Assembly (NCBI GenBank): GCA_002928965.1
Contig: PERU01000025.1
Location: 1-54,041, forward strand
Length of the DNA stretch: 54,041 nucleotides
Source: Methylomonas sp.
GTDB taxonomy: Bacteria > Pseudomonadota > Gammaproteobacteria > Methylococcales > Methylomonadaceae
Reading direction: 5' to 3'
Shown: piece by piece, positions 45,212-53,961 of the stretch
Layout: every line of letters starts with the position of its first letter
How positions within the stretch are numbered: position 1 is the first letter of the stretch
The notes under the pieces: generated by a model
The model's input: the letters and a program-made list of their open reading frames with translations, nothing else
Databases searched by the model: none
Told to the model about the DNA's origin: nothing
Program-made: the position numbers and the translations under genes

Positions 45212-45228
45212 TCCGTGCTCTCTGTGGT
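45158..45228. repeat. Dispersed inverted repeat R3
   Basis: ACCACAGAG (45158-45166) is inverted perfectly at 45220-45228 (CTCTGTGGT). Longer imperfect arms resemble R1 and R2 (reverse complement of the right arm: ACCACAGAGAGCACGGAGTG). It overlaps the 5' end of the lipoprotein hydrolase frame. Confidence 0.6.
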
Positions 45229-45277
45229 AAAAAGCTGCAGATTATTTTGCGTAATTCAATCAACTGAAACAATCGCA

Positions 45278-45751
45278 TCAATTGCCGGCATCGAGCAAAA
45301 TTTGATTGTTGTTCAGTTTGAGATGGATAGCTTGGGTTTGGTGCGTTTTAACATCCCTCACCATCCGCCATTGGGCAGTATCCAGAGATCTGAACGCTGC
45401 AAAAAATCCCACGGCCTGCACGGCATCATCAGGATTTAAGCTTAGGGTTTTGCTCTCGCCGGGTTGCAACAACAACTCCTGCTTGCGCACCAAATCGGCG
45501 CCCAAGGTAGCCTTTTCATTATTGAACAACGCAAAAAAATCCGCCGTAGTGAAATTACTCTGCTCACGCAATTCATAAATACGCAACATCACCGGCGCGC
45601 CATTGCCTTTGATGTCGGCATTTAGATTTGCAGCCGGTTCTATCTGCAAATTGATCACAGTCGGTGGCGGCGGAGGCGGCTGCACGGGGGGATTTGAAGT
45701 GCAGCCCATCAAGCATAGATTTACCAACAACACATGTACAAAATGCTTCAT
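45278..45751 (-). CDS. tssJ: T6SS outer-membrane lipoprotein TssJ
   Basis: A 157-residue lipoprotein with lipobox LMGC (Cys 17) and a Pro-rich start, then a transthyretin-like beta sandwich: INLQIEPAANLNADIKG, PVMLRIYELREQSNFTTADFFALF, LQPGESKTLSL and AVGFFAAFRSLDTAQWR. These are the usual TssJ/SciN signatures. It binds the periplasmic tip of TssM. It is the first minus-strand gene of the locus and diverges from ppkA across 215 bases that contain a perfect palindrome. Confidence 0.95.
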   Translation of the reverse strand: MKHFVHVLLVNLCLMGCTSNPPVQPPPPPPTVINLQIEPAANLNADIKGNGAPVMLRIYELREQSNFTTADFFALFNNEKATLGADLVRKQELLLQPGESKTLSLNPDDAVQAVGFFAAFRSLDTAQWRMVRDVKTHQTQAIHLKLNNNQILLDAGN

Positions 45752-45841
45752 TTCAAAACCCTGTAAATAAAATTAGGTCACAGCCAAATCACTATAGCTA
45801 CCGACACGGACGGCAAAAACGGATGCTCGTTAAAATTATGG

Positions 45842-45853
45842 TAAACCGGTTTA
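45842..45853. promoter_or_regulatory. Palindrome in the tssJ-ppkA divergent promoter region
   Basis: TAAACCGGTTTA is a perfect twelve-base palindrome midway between the divergent tssJ and ppkA genes. It is a candidate operator for a repressor or activator controlling both sides. No sigma-54 box with correct spacing is seen here; GG and GC near 45900 are eleven bases apart instead of ten. Confidence 0.4.
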
Positions 45854-45966
45854 TCCGGCTTTTCCAGTCAGCCTGAAAAGTTATGTGTTTAACTCAAAAT
45901 TGGGCCAACACGACAGCACCCCAAAGTTTCGGCTAAAATCGACTGACATTACCAACAGAACGCATC

Positions 45967-47616
45967 ATGAACGCATTTGACCAAGCCCTAAAAGCCTTCC
46001 AACAGGCACAGATTGATTTTGACGCGTTGTTACGTATTGCCCGTCAAACCGCACAATCCTCTGTTTCCACGGTTGATGCCGCCCGGCAGCTACTGGAATT
46101 GGAATACCAGGCAGGCCGATTATCAGCGGCGTTTTACCAGGCTCTCGACACCGAGTTTTCGGACAAAACCCAAATCGCCGTCCCTCCTCTTGCTGCTGCC
46201 AGCCCTCAAACAAAGCAGACCTCGCGTAACGATGATGCCACTTTGGTTGATGCGCCTCGCACCCTGGTACAAACACCTACGTTGATGGACACCGAATCGT
46301 TGTTGAAGGGTTTGAACGAATCGCAGCCCTACCAGGAGTTAAACGTTGGCAGTACCCTGAAAAACCGCTTTGTGTTACAGCAATTATTGGGTGTGGGTGG
46401 CATGGGCATGGTGTTCAAGGCCACCGATTTGCGCAAAATCGAAGCGCAGGACAAAGATCCGTATGTGGCGTTAAAAGTTTTGAATCAGGATTTTCAGTCC
46501 AATCCCATGGCATTGGTGTCGTTACAGCGGGAAACCAAACGAGCCCAGACCCTTTCCCATCCCAACATCATCAAAGTGTTTGATTTTGACCGGGATGGCG
46601 GCCATGTGTTCATGTCCATGGAATACCTGCAAGGTAAACCTTTGAGTCATTTGATCAAGGAATATCCGGAAGGCATGCCGTTCAAACAAGCTTGGCTGAT
46701 CATTCATGATATGGCTGACGCACTAAGGCATGCACATAAAAAAAATATTGTCCACTCGGACTTCAAACCCGGCAACGTGTTTATCGATGAAAATAACGAA
46801 GTGCGCGTACTGGACTTTGGTATCGCCTGCGCCATCGGTCGTAGCGATAAGGATCATCAGGATGCCACCGTTTTCAATGCCCGCTCCTTGGGAGCCTATA
46901 CCCCAGCCTACGCCTCGCTGGAACAATTGCAAAACAGCGATCCAGATCCGCGCGATGATATTTATGCGCTGGCCTGCGTCAGCTATGAATTGCTGACCGG
47001 CAAACATCCTTTCGGACGCCTGTCTGCCGACAAAGCCTTGGAAGTGAATTTGCCGGTCAAACCGATTGCCAAGCTATCGCGCCGACAAATGAAAGGTTTA
47101 CAAAAAGCCCTGGCATTTGAACAAACCGCTCGCACCAAACAGGTGGATGCATTTTTAGCTGCGCTGGGACCGCGATCCACGGTATTTTACGGTTTATGGG
47201 GTGCGGGCATTTTTACGCTGACCTTGTTTGCTGCCAACATTTATTTGAGCATGCTGGCGCCGCCCACGGTGGTGGAAGCCCCCAAAGTAGAGGTACAACT
47301 ATCGGCGGAACAACAACAAAAAATTAAGGATTTATTGGAATTGGCCATGATTCATGCCGATGTTGGCTATTTGACCGCGCCTACCGGCAGCAATGCTTTA
47401 TGGGCTTACCAGGAGGTTTTGAAAATCGATCCTTATAACAAAACTGCCACCGACAGCATTATCGGCATTGCCGATACGCTGGAACAACAAGCTTGGGAAG
47501 CCTATGAACAAAATAACCGTTCCGAAGCGTTAAAAAAGGTGCAGGAAGGCTTGGAAGCCAACCCATCGCATAAAGGTTTGCTAGGGTTGAGGGATAAGCT
47601 CAGAACCAGTCAGTAA
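45967..47616 (+). CDS. ppkA: T6SS-linked membrane Ser/Thr kinase PpkA
   Basis: A 549-residue protein. An N-terminal helical segment (1-65) and a Thr-rich linker (about 85-108; DATLVDAPRTLVQTPTL) precede a Hanks-type kinase (135-400): GVGGMGMVF (142-150), Lys 170 in VALKVL, HSDFKPGN (263-270; Ser replaces Arg of HRD) and DFG (283-285). One membrane helix (about 407-430) leads to a periplasmic tail with TPR-like helices (AWEAYEQNNRSEALKKVQEGL). It should start the threonine-phosphorylation pathway read by the FHA protein and reversed by TagF-PppA. It diverges from tssJ. Autophosphorylation in the linker is plausible. Confidence 0.9.
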   Translation: MNAFDQALKAFQQAQIDFDALLRIARQTAQSSVSTVDAARQLLELEYQAGRLSAAFYQALDTEFSDKTQIAVPPLAAASPQTKQTSRNDDATLVDAPRTLVQTPTLMDTESLLKGLNESQPYQELNVGSTLKNRFVLQQLLGVGGMGMVFKATDLRKIEAQDKDPYVALKVLNQDFQSNPMALVSLQRETKRAQTLSHPNIIKVFDFDRDGGHVFMSMEYLQGKPLSHLIKEYPEGMPFKQAWLIIHDMADALRHAHKKNIVHSDFKPGNVFIDENNEVRVLDFGIACAIGRSDKDHQDATVFNARSLGAYTPAYASLEQLQNSDPDPRDDIYALACVSYELLTGKHPFGRLSADKALEVNLPVKPIAKLSRRQMKGLQKALAFEQTARTKQVDAFLAALGPRSTVFYGLWGAGIFTLTLFAANIYLSMLAPPTVVEAPKVEVQLSAEQQQKIKDLLELAMIHADVGYLTAPTGSNALWAYQEVLKIDPYNKTATDSIIGIADTLEQQAWEAYEQNNRSEALKKVQEGLEANPSHKGLLGLRDKLRTSQ

Positions 47617-47688
47617 CTTTTTAGCAACATTAATTCTAAAGTTTGCAACATGCACTATAATGATTTGCATATTCTTTGGAGATTTCAG

Positions 47689-48933
47689 ATGTTTAAGTCC
47701 ACAATCACTAGCGCCACTCAACAGTCCCCCGCTAACTTAAAATTAAACCCCCAGACAATCAGGCTTCTTTGTGGATTATCTGCTCTGATGGCGGCGGGTC
47801 AGGTTTCGGCAAACTGTTATAACGAGAATCAGTTGGCTACATATAATGCTTTCGATAGCATTCACTCAACCCTATCTCAAAATGATCAATTTCCAAGCGA
47901 CTATTTTACTTATTTTGATGGTGGACTTCCATCCGACTCTTGTGATCAGACGGTACTTCAAAGTATCACCCCAGACCAAATCTTCGGCATGGGTTCCATG
48001 GCCACTCGTATCAATGGCGGCAAAACCGGACATCCCTACAACTACTTTGGCTTGAATCAGAAAAAACGTGGTGGCGGCTCGGGTGATATTGATCTACCAC
48101 CCTTAAATTTCTGGAGCAAAATCGACAGCGATTTCGGTTCACGTGACAACACCTTCAGCCAATCCGGTTTTGAATTTGATAACCATAACTTTGTGTTTGG
48201 CGCCGATTACCGAATCAAAGATAATTGGGTCGCCGGTGGCTCCTTCAATTACCGACACAACACCGCCAATTTCGATAACAATCGTGGTGAAACGGTCAAC
48301 GACAGTTATACCGGCATGCTGTATACCTCTTACAACATTACCGATGCCGCACACGTGGAAGCCACTGCCTCTTACGGTGGTTTCAAATACGATACGTCAC
48401 GTAACATCAGTTTTCTTGGTACAAACTCGGTCGCCAAAGCCTCACCTGAAGGCGGCCAATATGCTTTTAGCTGGGGTGGTGGTTATGATTTCACCTATCA
48501 AGCGTTAACCGTAGCACCCTATGCCCGCGGCGAATATTCCAATCTGGATATCGACGGTTACAGCGAATCCGGTAGCTTATATGCTGTCAGATTCGGCAAA
48601 CAAAACATTGAATCGTTAACGTCGACAGTCGGCATTCAAACCTCATATGCTGTCAGCGTACCCTGGGGGGTTTTGATACCGCAATTACGCGGCGAGTGGC
48701 ATCACCAGTTCATGGACGGGGGAAGACAAGTTACAGCCGGTTTTGTCGCTGATCCAAGCACCTCATTTTCACTATCCAATGACGGCCCAAGTCGTGATTT
48801 CTACACTTTTGGCGCGGAAGTTTCCAGCGTGTTTGCCGGTGGCATGTCTGCATTTTTGGCGTATGAAACCTTACAAGGCTATACCAGCATCAACAGCAAT
48901 AAATTAATGCTGGGCGCCAGACTGGAATTTTAA
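47689..48933 (+). CDS. Autotransporter beta-domain protein
   Basis: About 414 residues. An extended signal sequence (about 1-42; LLCGLSALMAAGQVSA) is followed by a short region with two cysteines (CYNENQ and DSCDQT) and then a C-terminal barrel of about 290 residues with alternating strands (NWVAGGSFNYRHN, AHVEATASYGGFKYD, FYTFGAEVSSVFAGG) ending GARLEF, as in type V autotransporters. The passenger is only about 95 residues, so it may work mainly as an outer-membrane barrel or present a small domain. ATG 47689 has GGAG upstream; the frame extends to 47650 without support. It is downstream of ppkA, 72 bases apart, and ends before a strong terminator. Confidence 0.87.
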   Translation: MFKSTITSATQQSPANLKLNPQTIRLLCGLSALMAAGQVSANCYNENQLATYNAFDSIHSTLSQNDQFPSDYFTYFDGGLPSDSCDQTVLQSITPDQIFGMGSMATRINGGKTGHPYNYFGLNQKKRGGGSGDIDLPPLNFWSKIDSDFGSRDNTFSQSGFEFDNHNFVFGADYRIKDNWVAGGSFNYRHNTANFDNNRGETVNDSYTGMLYTSYNITDAAHVEATASYGGFKYDTSRNISFLGTNSVAKASPEGGQYAFSWGGGYDFTYQALTVAPYARGEYSNLDIDGYSESGSLYAVRFGKQNIESLTSTVGIQTSYAVSVPWGVLIPQLRGEWHHQFMDGGRQVTAGFVADPSTSFSLSNDGPSRDFYTFGAEVSSVFAGGMSAFLAYETLQGYTSINSNKLMLGARLEF

Positions 48934-48950
48934 CCCGAACCCAAACCGCA

Positions 48951-48977
48951 AAAAGGGCGCTGCATGCGCCCTTTTTT
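48951..48977 (+). terminator. Rho-independent terminator after the autotransporter gene
   Basis: AAAAGGGCGC (48951-48960), loop TGCAT and GCGCCCTTTT (48966-48975) form a perfect ten-base-pair stem with a trailing T run. It would end the ppkA/autotransporter transcript and, on the other strand, the cvfB transcript. Confidence 0.92.
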
Positions 48978-48996
48978 ACGTCCACAATTCTTGATC

Positions 48997-49839
48997 TTAT
49001 TGGTTTTTATCCATCAACCGAATCCCAGCTTCCTCGATGATAATCCGCCGCTGCTTATACAGGCCGCCAATCGCCTGTTTGAACACCTTTTTACTGACAG
49101 CAAAGGTGTCGTAGATCATTTCCGGCGGACTTTTGTCGGTCAAAGCAATATAGCCGCCATGCTTGGCCAATATCGACAGAATTTTCCCGGACGTGGCATC
49201 GACTTTCTGCCCATATTTTTCCTGGCTTAAAATTAAATCCAGCTTGCGATCGGCACGCACCTTTTTGATAAAACCTTTAAGGGCCTGCCCCCTTTTTAAA
49301 GGCTGGAAAATCTCGTTTTTATATAACACACCCCAGTATTTATGATCGACGATGGCCTTAAATCCCAAGTCTGTTTCCTCGGCAATCATCAAATCAACGG
49401 TCTGACCGTCCTTGTAATAAAACGCCTCGTCCTGAATAAAATCGTCCAATTGCATCGATGCCGCAATGCGGTTGCTTTCATCAAGAAATAGCCGCACCAG
49501 ATAAAATCGGCCTTCGACCAATTTGCCTTTGGCTTCGTTAAACGGCAACAACAAATCTTTTGGCAAACCCCAATCCAGAAAGGCCCCGGCGTGACTTAAC
49601 GATACAGCCTTCAACCATGCCACCTGATCGGCCTGAGCCTTGGGCTTTTGCAAGGTGGCAACGGTTTGATTTTTACCGTCAACATACACAAACACGTCAA
49701 GGTTATCGCCAGTCTGCTTGTCTGCTGGCAACTCATGCTCTGCCAGCTCTATCTCCCCCAATTCGCCGCCATCAAAATAGCAGTGGTCATCGCGTTGGCT
49801 GGCGATGGTCAGCGTATTGAGTTTGCCAAGTTCGATCAT
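48997..49839 (-). CDS. cvfB: CvfB/YitL-family S1-like RNA-binding protein
   Basis: About 280 residues. Several S1-type beta barrels can be followed: IELGKLNTLTIASQRD..., GAFLDWGLPKDLLLPFNEA, then GFKAIVDHKYWGVLYKNEIF and GFIKKVRADRKLDLILS, with a winged-helix end (LAKHGGYIALTDKSPPEMIYDTF). CvfB proteins bind RNA and affect gene expression and virulence in Gram-positive bacteria; the role in this group is not known. ATG 49839 has GGA upstream; the frame extends to 49935 without family support. Confidence 0.9.
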   Translation of the reverse strand: MIELGKLNTLTIASQRDDHCYFDGGELGEIELAEHELPADKQTGDNLDVFVYVDGKNQTVATLQKPKAQADQVAWLKAVSLSHAGAFLDWGLPKDLLLPFNEAKGKLVEGRFYLVRLFLDESNRIAASMQLDDFIQDEAFYYKDGQTVDLMIAEETDLGFKAIVDHKYWGVLYKNEIFQPLKRGQALKGFIKKVRADRKLDLILSQEKYGQKVDATSGKILSILAKHGGYIALTDKSPPEMIYDTFAVSKKVFKQAIGGLYKQRRIIIEEAGIRLMDKNQ

Positions 49840-49974
49840 GATGATTCCAAATTGATATAAATGTATGAGCTGTGTGATAGATACAATAAATTTGCACTGG
49901 GAAATCCTTAACAAATCGATGCCGCGCATACCCACAGGGCATAAATCCTGTCGAAGGATTTAATCAGCACTCCT

Positions 49975-50307
49975 CTAAAAACCTTGAAATAGAAAATCGA
50001 GTGCCGCTGTAACTGCGAATTGTTGGTCGTGCACTGACATCAGTGGTTGTTTAAGGATGCGCATCGGTACAGCCGCCAATTTTGGCACTTCAAGCACACA
50101 TGCTATGCCTTCGACACTCACCGACGGCATCAAGTTGGCCGGTATTTTCGCTGCGAGGAACCTATCCCTGCGACGTAAAGGTATTACCACGCGGGTATCA
50201 AAAGCACTCAGTACGTCGCTTTGCACATCCAGTAAAAAAGGCACCTCTTCGACTTTGCCACCGCTATTGCGATAAACATCAAAACGCGCCACTAAAAACT
50301 CCGCCAT
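49975..50307 (-). CDS. ccdB: CcdB-family toxin
   Basis: A 110-residue protein similar to CcdB: FLVARFDVYRNSGG, VPFLLDVQSDVLSAFDTRVVIPLRR, and the C-terminal AVTAALDFLFQGF. CcdB poisons DNA gyrase; the conserved C-terminal part contacts GyrA. The start overlaps the end of ccdA by 16 bases. A chromosomal ccdAB pair next to a MITE and the topoisomerase gene parE may be an addiction remnant or a stress module. Confidence 0.9.
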   Translation of the reverse strand: MAEFLVARFDVYRNSGGKVEEVPFLLDVQSDVLSAFDTRVVIPLRRRDRFLAAKIPANLMPSVSVEGIACVLEVPKLAAVPMRILKQPLMSVHDQQFAVTAALDFLFQGF

Positions 50308-50531
50308 GGTTCCAGTGGCAAACCTTCCTGTTCGACGGTTTGATTATAGCTGGCGATAAATTCAGCATTATCCTGCTGCCAACGCCGTTCCCGCTCGCTG
50401 CGCACCAGTTCGCGCAGATACTGATCACAGGTTTGCGAAATGTTGATACCCAATGCCTTGGCTTCATTCAACACATCGACCGACAGGGTGATGTTCGTAG
50501 CTTTTTTTGCGACTGCTTCGGTGTTTGCCAT
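50292..50531 (-). CDS. ccdA: CcdA-family antitoxin
   Basis: About 79 residues: MANTEAVAKKATNITLSVDV (ribbon-helix-helix DNA-binding part), AKALGINISQTCDQYLRELVRSERERRW and a C-terminal toxin-binding tail ending PWRSF. The start at ATG 50531 fits CcdA length; the frame extends to 50567 without need. It should neutralise CcdB and repress the operon; the promoter must lie between the ATG and MITE copy 2, a gap of about 60 bases. Confidence 0.9.
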   Translation of the reverse strand: MANTEAVAKKATNITLSVDVLNEAKALGINISQTCDQYLRELVRSERERRWQQDNAEFIASYNQTVEQEGLPLEPWRSF

Positions 50532-50591
50532 GGCACGCTCTGAAAGGTATTGATTATCTATGCGCATAATAACCCAACATACAACAGCAAA

Positions 50592-50757
50592 CTAGGAGCT
50601 TGTCCGAGAATAGGAATCGTCGCGAGGGAAAACCATTTTGAGTCAGATTTGTTGATCATTTGAGGCGAATAGTGGTGCTATTTAACGAAAATGAGCGGGA
50701 AATCTGGCCAACAGGGCTTTTCCGCAGCAAGTTCTCTATTCTCGGACAGGCTCCTAG
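50592..50757. mobile_element. 166-bp MITE-like element, copy 2
   Basis: The same element as 4923-5088, with terminal inverted repeats at 50592-50613 and 50736-50757 that match at 21 of 22 positions. The TA flanks are again present on both sides. It lies between ccdA and the end of parE. Both copies preserve an internal frame opening MRRIVVLFNENEREI, but that frame runs out of the element and is unlikely to be coding. Confidence 0.8.
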
Positions 50758-50768
50758 ACCGGCGGCAT

Positions 50769-52658
50769 CTACACTTCAGCCAGATTCCCTCTATCCTCCA
50801 GCCAGCTTTTCCGGTCACCGGCACGTTTTTTTGCCAGCAATAAATCCATCTGTTCGCGGGTGTCGTCGTTTTCTTCGATAGTTAATTGCACCAGACGCCG
50901 GGTATCGGGATTCATGGTGGTTTCCCGCAGTTGCGACGGATTCATCTCGCCCAAACCTTTGAAACGCTGGATATTGATCTTGCCGGTGAGTTTTTCGGCT
51001 TCAATGCGTGCCAATACACCCAGTCGTTCGGATTCGTCCAAGGCATAAAACACTTTTTTACCCACATCAATCCGGTACAACGGCGGCATGGCTACGAACA
51101 CATGCCCGGCTCTGACCAAGGCATTGAAGTGCTGGTAAAACAACGCACAAATCAACGTCGCAATGTGGTTGCCGTCGGAGTCGGCATCGGCAAGGATGCA
51201 GATCTTGCCATAACGCAAGTTTTGCAGGTCATCGCTGTCAGGCTCTATACCCAACGCCACCGCAATGTCATGCACTTCCTGCGAGGCCATCACCTCGCCG
51301 GACTCAACTTCCCAGGTGTTCAAAATTTTGCCGCGCAACGGCATGATGGCCTGAAACTCGCGGTCGCGTGCTTGTTTTGCAGAGCCACCGGCCGAGTCAC
51401 CCTCGACCAAAAACAATTCGGTACGGCTCAAATCCTGACCGGAACAGTCCGCCAATTTGCCGGGCAAGGCCGGACCGGTAGTGATTTTTTTGCGGACGAT
51501 TTTCTTGCCGGCCCTCAAGCGCTTTTGGGCGCTAGCCAAGATGATTTCAGCGATTTTCTCGCCTTCCTGTGGATGCTGATTCAACCACAAACTAAAGGTA
51601 TCTTTAGCAACACCCGAAACAAAAGTCACGCATTCGCGAGAGCTTAACCGTTCTTTGGTTTGCCCGGAAAATTGCGGGTCTTCCAGTTTTACCGACAGCA
51701 CAAAATGGCAGCTTTCCCAGACATCTTCCGGAGCGACTTTCACTCCGCGCGGCAACAAATTGCGGAAGTCTAAAAACTCACGAATCGCTTCGGTCAAGCC
51801 TGCTCTGAGACCATTGACATGCGTACCCCCTTGGGCGGTCGGCACTAAATTCACATAACTTTCGGCGATGGTTTCAGGCAGACTGTCCGGCGTCCAGACG
51901 ATGCCCCACTCCACCGCTTCATTACTGGCCGCCATATTGGCCATGAACGGCGGCTGCGGAAAAATCTCGGCATCGCCGACTCTATCCAGCAAATACTCCT
52001 GCAAGCCGTTCTGGTAGCACCATTCAAAGCGTTCATCACTGAGTTCGGACACCAAGATAATTTTCAGCCCCGGACACAATACAGCTTTGGCGCGCAATAC
52101 ATGTTTGAGTTTGCTAACCGACACCCGGTTGGAATCGAAATATTTACCATCCGGCCAGAAATGCACGCTGGTTCCAGTGTTATTTTTACCCACGCTGCCG
52201 GTTTGCTGCAATTCGCTGACTTTATCGCCGCCGGCATATTCCATCTGATACACACCACCGCCGCGCTTGATCTCGACCAGCAGTTTTTCCGACAAGGCAT
52301 TCACCACCGACACGCCCACGCCGTGCAAACCACCGGAGAATTGGTAATTTTTGTTGGAGAATTTACCGCCGGCATGCAACTGGGTGAGGATCACTTCGAC
52401 ACCTGGTATGCCCTGTTCGGGGTGAATATCCACCGGCATACCGCGTCCGTTGTCGGTCACTTTCACCGAGCCGTCTTTATACAAAGTCACTTCTATGCTG
52501 TCGGCATGACCGGCCAAGGCTTCGTCCACGCTGTTATCAACCACTTCCTGCACCAAATGATTAGGGCGGGTGGTATCAGTGTACATACCAGGGCGCTTAC
52601 GCACCGGGTCCAGGCCGCTCAAAACTTCAATCGCCGCGGCGTTATATTCGTTACTCAT
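50769..52658 (-). CDS. parE: DNA topoisomerase IV subunit B
   Basis: A 629-residue type II topoisomerase ATPase subunit. ParE-specific opening PGMYTDTTRPNHLVQEVVDNSVDEALAG, GHKL ATP site residues VTDNGRGMPVDIH and SGGLHGVGVSVVNALS, and TOPRIM motif ELFLVEGDSAGGSAKQARDR with DADSDGNHIATL. It decatenates chromosomes with ParC, which is not in the window. The start ATG 52658 fits ParE. It diverges from xseB with 71 bases between them. Confidence 0.96.
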   Translation of the reverse strand: MSNEYNAAAIEVLSGLDPVRKRPGMYTDTTRPNHLVQEVVDNSVDEALAGHADSIEVTLYKDGSVKVTDNGRGMPVDIHPEQGIPGVEVILTQLHAGGKFSNKNYQFSGGLHGVGVSVVNALSEKLLVEIKRGGGVYQMEYAGGDKVSELQQTGSVGKNNTGTSVHFWPDGKYFDSNRVSVSKLKHVLRAKAVLCPGLKIILVSELSDERFEWCYQNGLQEYLLDRVGDAEIFPQPPFMANMAASNEAVEWGIVWTPDSLPETIAESYVNLVPTAQGGTHVNGLRAGLTEAIREFLDFRNLLPRGVKVAPEDVWESCHFVLSVKLEDPQFSGQTKERLSSRECVTFVSGVAKDTFSLWLNQHPQEGEKIAEIILASAQKRLRAGKKIVRKKITTGPALPGKLADCSGQDLSRTELFLVEGDSAGGSAKQARDREFQAIMPLRGKILNTWEVESGEVMASQEVHDIAVALGIEPDSDDLQNLRYGKICILADADSDGNHIATLICALFYQHFNALVRAGHVFVAMPPLYRIDVGKKVFYALDESERLGVLARIEAEKLTGKINIQRFKGLGEMNPSQLRETTMNPDTRRLVQLTIEENDDTREQMDLLLAKKRAGDRKSWLEDRGNLAEV

Positions 52659-52688
52659 TGTTAGTCATCGTTTGCTGTTAATTCATAC

Positions 52689-52694
52689 TATAAT
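52689..52694 (+). promoter_or_regulatory. Candidate -10 box for xseB-ispA-dxs
   Basis: A consensus TATAAT lies 35 bases before the xseB ATG in the parE-xseB gap. No good -35 box at 16-18 bases upstream is visible, so the call is tentative. Confidence 0.35.
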
Positions 52695-52729
52695 GCTCGG
52701 TCATTTTTGAGCACCGCAGCACACATTAT

Positions 52730-52963
52730 ATGTCGAGAAGAAAAAGTGCATCCCAATTTGAGGAAGCGATGGGCGAACTGGAGAAATTGGTCGAACAAAT
52801 GGAGCGTGGCGATATTTCTCTGGAAGAGTCCTTAAAATCCTTCGAGCGCGGCATCCGATTAACCCGCACCTGCCAACAAGCCTTACAGGATGCGGAGCAG
52901 AAGGTGCAGATATTGTTAGAAAAAAACGGCCAACCAACCCTGGAACCTTTTACCGATGAGTAA
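52730..52963 (+). CDS. xseB: Exodeoxyribonuclease VII small subunit
   Basis: A 77-residue protein: FEEAMGELEKLVEQMERGDISLEESLKSFERGIRLTRTCQ is the family helix pair. It joins XseA to form exonuclease VII, which degrades single-stranded DNA from both ends. It overlaps ispA by eight bases, as in the common xseB-ispA-dxs operon. Confidence 0.95.
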   Translation: MSRRKSASQFEEAMGELEKLVEQMERGDISLEESLKSFERGIRLTRTCQQALQDAEQKVQILLEKNGQPTLEPFTDE

Positions 52964-53849
52964 CTTAAAAACCTATCTTACCGCCTGTCAAAACCGCGTG
53001 GAACGTGCACTGGATGCTCGATTGCCCGGCGAAAATATTTTGCCGCAAGCCCTGCATCAAGCCATGCGCTATAGCGTACTGGACGGTGGCAAACGTACCC
53101 GCCCGTTGCTGACGTATGCAACTGGCCAAGCTTTGGGTTTGAGTGAAGATGCACTGGATGCTCAGGCTTGTGCGGTCGAGTTTATCCACGTTTACTCTTT
53201 GATTCATGACGACCTGCCAGCCATGGACAATGACGATCTGCGCCGCGGCAAACCGACGTGTCACAAAGCCTTTGATGAAGCCACTGCCATTTTGGCAGGC
53301 GATGCATTACAAGCGCTGGCATTTGAGATTTTGGCTAACGACAGCGCCATCCAAGTCGGCGCTGAAGCCAGAATCAAAATGATTGCAGCGTTGACTCGGG
53401 CAAGTGGTTCTGTAGGCATGGTGGGTGGTCAGGCTATCGATCTGGGTTCTGTGGGCCGCAAATTGACGTTGCCTGAACTGGAAAACATGCACATCCACAA
53501 AACCGGCGCCCTGATCCGAGCCAGCGTTAATCTTGCAGCCTTGTCCAAACCCGATCTGGATGCGGATATGGGGAAAAAGCTGGATCATTATGCCAAATGC
53601 ATCGGCTTGTCGTTTCAAGTCAAAGACGACATTCTGGATGTGGAAAGTGATACTGCGACATTGGGCAAAACCCAAGGCAAGGATGTCGATAACGACAAAC
53701 CGACTTACCCCGCTTTGCTGGGCATGGCTGGCGCCAAACAAAAAGCGCTGGAACTGCATGAACAAGCGGTTGACAGCTTGAGCGGCTTTGGCAGCGAAGC
53801 GGATTTATTACGCGACTTATCGCTGTATATCATCGAACGCTCTCATTAA
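52956..53849 (+). CDS. ispA: Farnesyl diphosphate synthase
   Basis: A 297-residue trans-prenyltransferase that builds farnesyl diphosphate from IPP and DMAPP. First Asp-rich motif DDLPAMDNDDLRRGKPT (about 84-100) and second motif FQVKDDILDVESD (about 223-235) bind magnesium-diphosphate; DGGKRTRPLL is the family opening. The start overlaps xseB by eight bases, so translation is coupled. It feeds quinone, hopanoid and carotenoid synthesis. Confidence 0.96.
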   Translation: MSNLKTYLTACQNRVERALDARLPGENILPQALHQAMRYSVLDGGKRTRPLLTYATGQALGLSEDALDAQACAVEFIHVYSLIHDDLPAMDNDDLRRGKPTCHKAFDEATAILAGDALQALAFEILANDSAIQVGAEARIKMIAALTRASGSVGMVGGQAIDLGSVGRKLTLPELENMHIHKTGALIRASVNLAALSKPDLDADMGKKLDHYAKCIGLSFQVKDDILDVESDTATLGKTQGKDVDNDKPTYPALLGMAGAKQKALELHEQAVDSLSGFGSEADLLRDLSLYIIERSH

Positions 53850-53961
53850 ACGCTGTATCACCTGCACGACCTATACTTCTTGCGTCATACGTTCTATTTT
53901 TCTCCAATGAGAATGGGTGCAAAAATACATGGCGCAAACCTATAAAGGAATTTTTTAAAAC

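Noticed and set aside
45895-45925. Sigma-54 promoter before ppkA
   Set aside because: The nearest GG and GC pairs are eleven bases apart instead of ten, and the flanking consensus is poor.
50886-51647. A 253-residue open frame antisense to parE
   Set aside because: It mirrors the codons of a well-supported topoisomerase gene, shows no family motifs and has no independent ribosome-binding evidence.
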